A stretch of DNA of 6,232 nt from positions 1 through 6,232 of the forward strand of contig CAMFIX010000192.1 in NCBI GenBank assembly GCA_945952425.1, read 5' to 3'. Numbering within the stretch: the first letter of the stretch is position 1; each line of letters opens with the position of its first letter. Shown piece after piece: positions 5,092 through 6,232 of the stretch. This DNA comes from an uncultured Pseudorhodobacter sp. GTDB taxonomy: Bacteria; Pseudomonadota; Alphaproteobacteria; Rhodobacterales; Rhodobacteraceae. Below the pieces are notes generated by a model that was not told the origin of the DNA, did no database searches, and saw nothing but the letters and a program-made list of their open reading frames with translations. The translations under genes and the position numbers were made by a program.

Positions 5092-5642
5092 GGGCGATCT
5101 CCTTGCAGGTCGTGGCGCCAGACCTCGGCCCCCTGGACCGCGCCGTCGCGGCGGGCGCCGAGACGCTGGGCCAGGGCGCGGGAGCGGTGGTTTTCCGGCG
5201 CGATATAGCTGACGAGGCTGGGCAGCCGCAGCGCCCGGGCATGGGCCAGGCCGGCACGGGCGGCCTCGGCCGCGAGACCGCGGCCCTCGACCTCGGGCAG
5301 GAAGAGGTAACCGAGCTCGGGCTCCAGGTCGCCGGGTTCGAAGCCGATCAGAATGAAGCCAAGCCGGGTGCCCGCGCGATCCTCGACCGTCCAGAGCCCA
5401 TGGCCGCGCAGCAGCCAGCGCCCGCAGCCGGCCTCGAAATCGGTGAAGGCCTCGTCGCGGGTGAAGGGCCCACCCAGCCATTCGGTGACCGGGCCGCAGA
5501 GGATCGCGGCATAGGCGTCGAAATCGGCCAGGCGCGGGGCGCGGAGCCGCGTGCGTTCGGTCTCGATCACCGGCACCAGCGCGGCGAGACGGGCGCCGAA
5601 ATCGGCGGCGGGGCCAGGGATGGGGCGCTCATGCGGGGTCAT
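5088..5642 (-). CDS. GNAT-family N-acetyltransferase (RimJ/RimL-like), downstream copy
   Basis: A 184-residue acetyl-CoA-dependent acetyltransferase of the Acetyltransf_3 type; substrate unknown. It opens with the usual beta-strand ETERTRLRAPRLADFDAYAAIL (begins at residue 27), then LGFILIGF at 94-101, ELGYLFLPEVEGRGLAAEA at 109-127 containing the acetyl-CoA pyrophosphate-binding motif E-G-R-G-L-A at 119-124, and APENHRSRALAQRLGARRDG at 148-167. It aligns along its length with the adjacent upstream GNAT, so the two are tandem paralogues. The start ATG 5642 overlaps the upstream stop (ATGA) and has GGAG 6 bases before it; its own stop overlaps the chorismate mutase start in the same way. A role in ribosomal protein acetylation is suggested only by the neighbouring rpsP-rimM and is unproven. 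Confidence 0.92.
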   Translation of the reverse strand: MTPHERPIPGPAADFGARLAALVPVIETERTRLRAPRLADFDAYAAILCGPVTEWLGGPFTRDEAFTDFEAGCGRWLLRGHGLWTVEDRAGTRLGFILIGFEPGDLEPELGYLFLPEVEGRGLAAEAARAGLAHARALRLPSLVSYIAPENHRSRALAQRLGARRDGAVQGAEVWRHDLQGDRP

Positions 5643-6172
5643 GCGCGGCTCCAGCGGTAGACGAGCGTCGCCATGCCCTCGGGCGTGGCGGCGGCGGGGT
5701 CGATCTGGCCGCCGAGGCGTTCGGCCAGGCGGCGGGAGGGGGCGTTCTGCGGATCGACATAGGCGACGATGGTCGACAGGCCCCGCGGCCCCAGCGCCCA
5801 GTCGCGCAAGGCGCTGGCGGCCTCATGGGCGAAGCCCTGGCCTTCATGGGCCTTGTCGAACAGGAACCAGCCGAGTTCGGGCTCGGGGAATTCGGGGTTG
5901 TGACACAGCGCGACCTGGCCGATGGCGCGGCCCTGGTGGCTGACGATCAGCCCGCCCATGTTCAAAAGCGCCCATTGCGCGGTGTCATTGGTGAACCAGG
6001 CCCAGGCGGTGGCAGCACCATGCGGCCCGCCCATCCAGAGCGCCCGGTCCGAGGTCACGAAGGCGCGGTAAGCCGGGAAATCGGCCATGGTGGGGGCGCG
6101 CAGCTCCAGCCGCGCGGTCCGCAGCACCGGCGCGCCTTGAATTTTCGCAGAAAATTCGACCCGGGCCGTCAT
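5639..6172 (-). CDS. GNAT-family N-acetyltransferase (RimJ/RimL-like), upstream copy
   Basis: A 177-residue acetyltransferase; substrate unknown. TARLELRAPTMADFPAYRAF at 19-38 is the first strand and helix, AIGQVALCHNPEF at 83-95 the central strand, ELGWFLFDKAHEGQGFAHEA at 99-118 holds the acetyl-CoA-binding E-G-Q-G-F-A (110-115), and YVDPQNAPSRRLAERLGGQ at 138-156 is the C-terminal motif. The frame stays open to 6229, but ATG 6172 is chosen because GGAGG lies 7 bases upstream and it overlaps the stop of the preceding gene as ATGA. Residues 4-13 (RVEFSAKIQG) have no counterpart in the shorter leaders I would expect for such proteins and are largely encoded by an AT-rich palindrome (6139-6157). 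Confidence 0.9.
   Translation of the reverse strand: MTARVEFSAKIQGAPVLRTARLELRAPTMADFPAYRAFVTSDRALWMGGPHGAATAWAWFTNDTAQWALLNMGGLIVSHQGRAIGQVALCHNPEFPEPELGWFLFDKAHEGQGFAHEAASALRDWALGPRGLSTIVAYVDPQNAPSRRLAERLGGQIDPAAATPEGMATLVYRWSRA
6139..6157. repeat. AT-rich palindrome inside the 5' end of the acetyltransferase gene
   Basis: Arm GAATTTTC (6139-6146), loop GCA, arm GAAAATTC (6150-6157): perfect 8-bp arms. The central 15 bases, ATTTTCGCAGAAAAT, differ by a single loop base from ATTTTCGCCGAAAAT in the terminator palindrome at 1420-1450. It encodes residues 6-11 of the acetyltransferase. Whether it acts at DNA or RNA level is unknown. Confidence 0.6.
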
Positions 6173-6232
6173 GCGAGGGCCTCCGGCGCGCGGTGGCGGT
6201 AAATCCTCACCGGCGGCGGATAGGCGCACGGC
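6169..6232 (-). CDS. C-terminal end of an upstream gene, possibly a third GNAT (partial at right edge)
   Basis: The last 20 codons of a reading frame that enters from the window edge and stops with TGA at 6171-6169, overlapping the acetyltransferase ATG as ATGA. The end reads PPPVRIYRHRAPEALA. Its V-R-I-Y-R-H pattern resembles the last strand of the two neighbouring GNATs (TLVYRW and AEVWRH), so a third tandem acetyltransferase is plausible. The fragment is too short to be sure of the family, or even, taken alone, that it is coding; the overlap and the good ribosome binding site inside it are the main support. Confidence 0.5.
   Translation of the reverse strand, partial: PCAYPPPVRIYRHRAPEALA
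6180..6184 (-). promoter_or_regulatory. Ribosome binding site deciding the upstream acetyltransferase start
   Basis: GGAGG on the minus strand, 7 bases before ATG 6172. It supports this start over the GTG at 6229 in the same open frame and lies within the coding end of the preceding gene, as expected for translationally coupled genes. Confidence 0.75.

Overview
The window is strongly GC-rich and gene-dense. Gene content, codon choice and protein style (S16 beginning MAMKIRLARGGSKKRP, a bacterial ALDH16-type dehydrogenase, a PRC-barrel RimM) point to an alphaproteobacterium of the Rhodobacterales (Rhodobacter/Paracoccus-like). The species cannot be told from this stretch. I see no insertion sequence, phage gene, CRISPR array, tRNA or rRNA.

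Layout. On the plus strand there is only one gene, the 3' part of a two-domain aldehyde dehydrogenase of the ALDH16 type, running in from the left edge and ending at 1412. It converges on a minus-strand block that fills the rest of the window. A perfect 14-bp-stem palindrome at 1420-1450 lies between the two transcription units and is probably a bidirectional terminator. In transcription order (right to left) the minus strand carries: the last 20 codons of a gene cut by the window edge; two tandem GNAT acetyltransferases (6172-5639 and 5642-5088); an AroQ-class chorismate mutase (5091-4792); rpsP (4751-4404); rimM (4263-3757); a 334-bp gene-free stretch; a four-helix membrane protein of unknown function (3422-2601); and a UDP-glucuronate 4-epimerase-like sugar-nucleotide epimerase (2457-1456).

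How the genes work together. The first four genes are chained by ATGA stop/start overlaps, so the acetyltransferases and chorismate mutase are almost certainly cotranscribed and translationally coupled. They lead into rpsP-rimM, the ribosomal protein S16 and 16S maturation factor pair. The gaps between chorismate mutase and rpsP, and between rpsP and rimM, hold compact hairpins that could adjust relative output. The usual next gene of this cluster, trmD, is not here. The membrane protein and epimerase follow after gaps, have their own good ribosome binding sites and may be separate units.

The window is mostly ordinary conserved chromosome. The points most worth a second look are: an AT-rich palindrome core shared by the intergenic terminator and the 5' coding end of an acetyltransferase; a run of two, perhaps three, GNAT paralogues; alternative pairings in the epimerase leader; the break after rimM; and a chorismate mutase with a changed active-site position.
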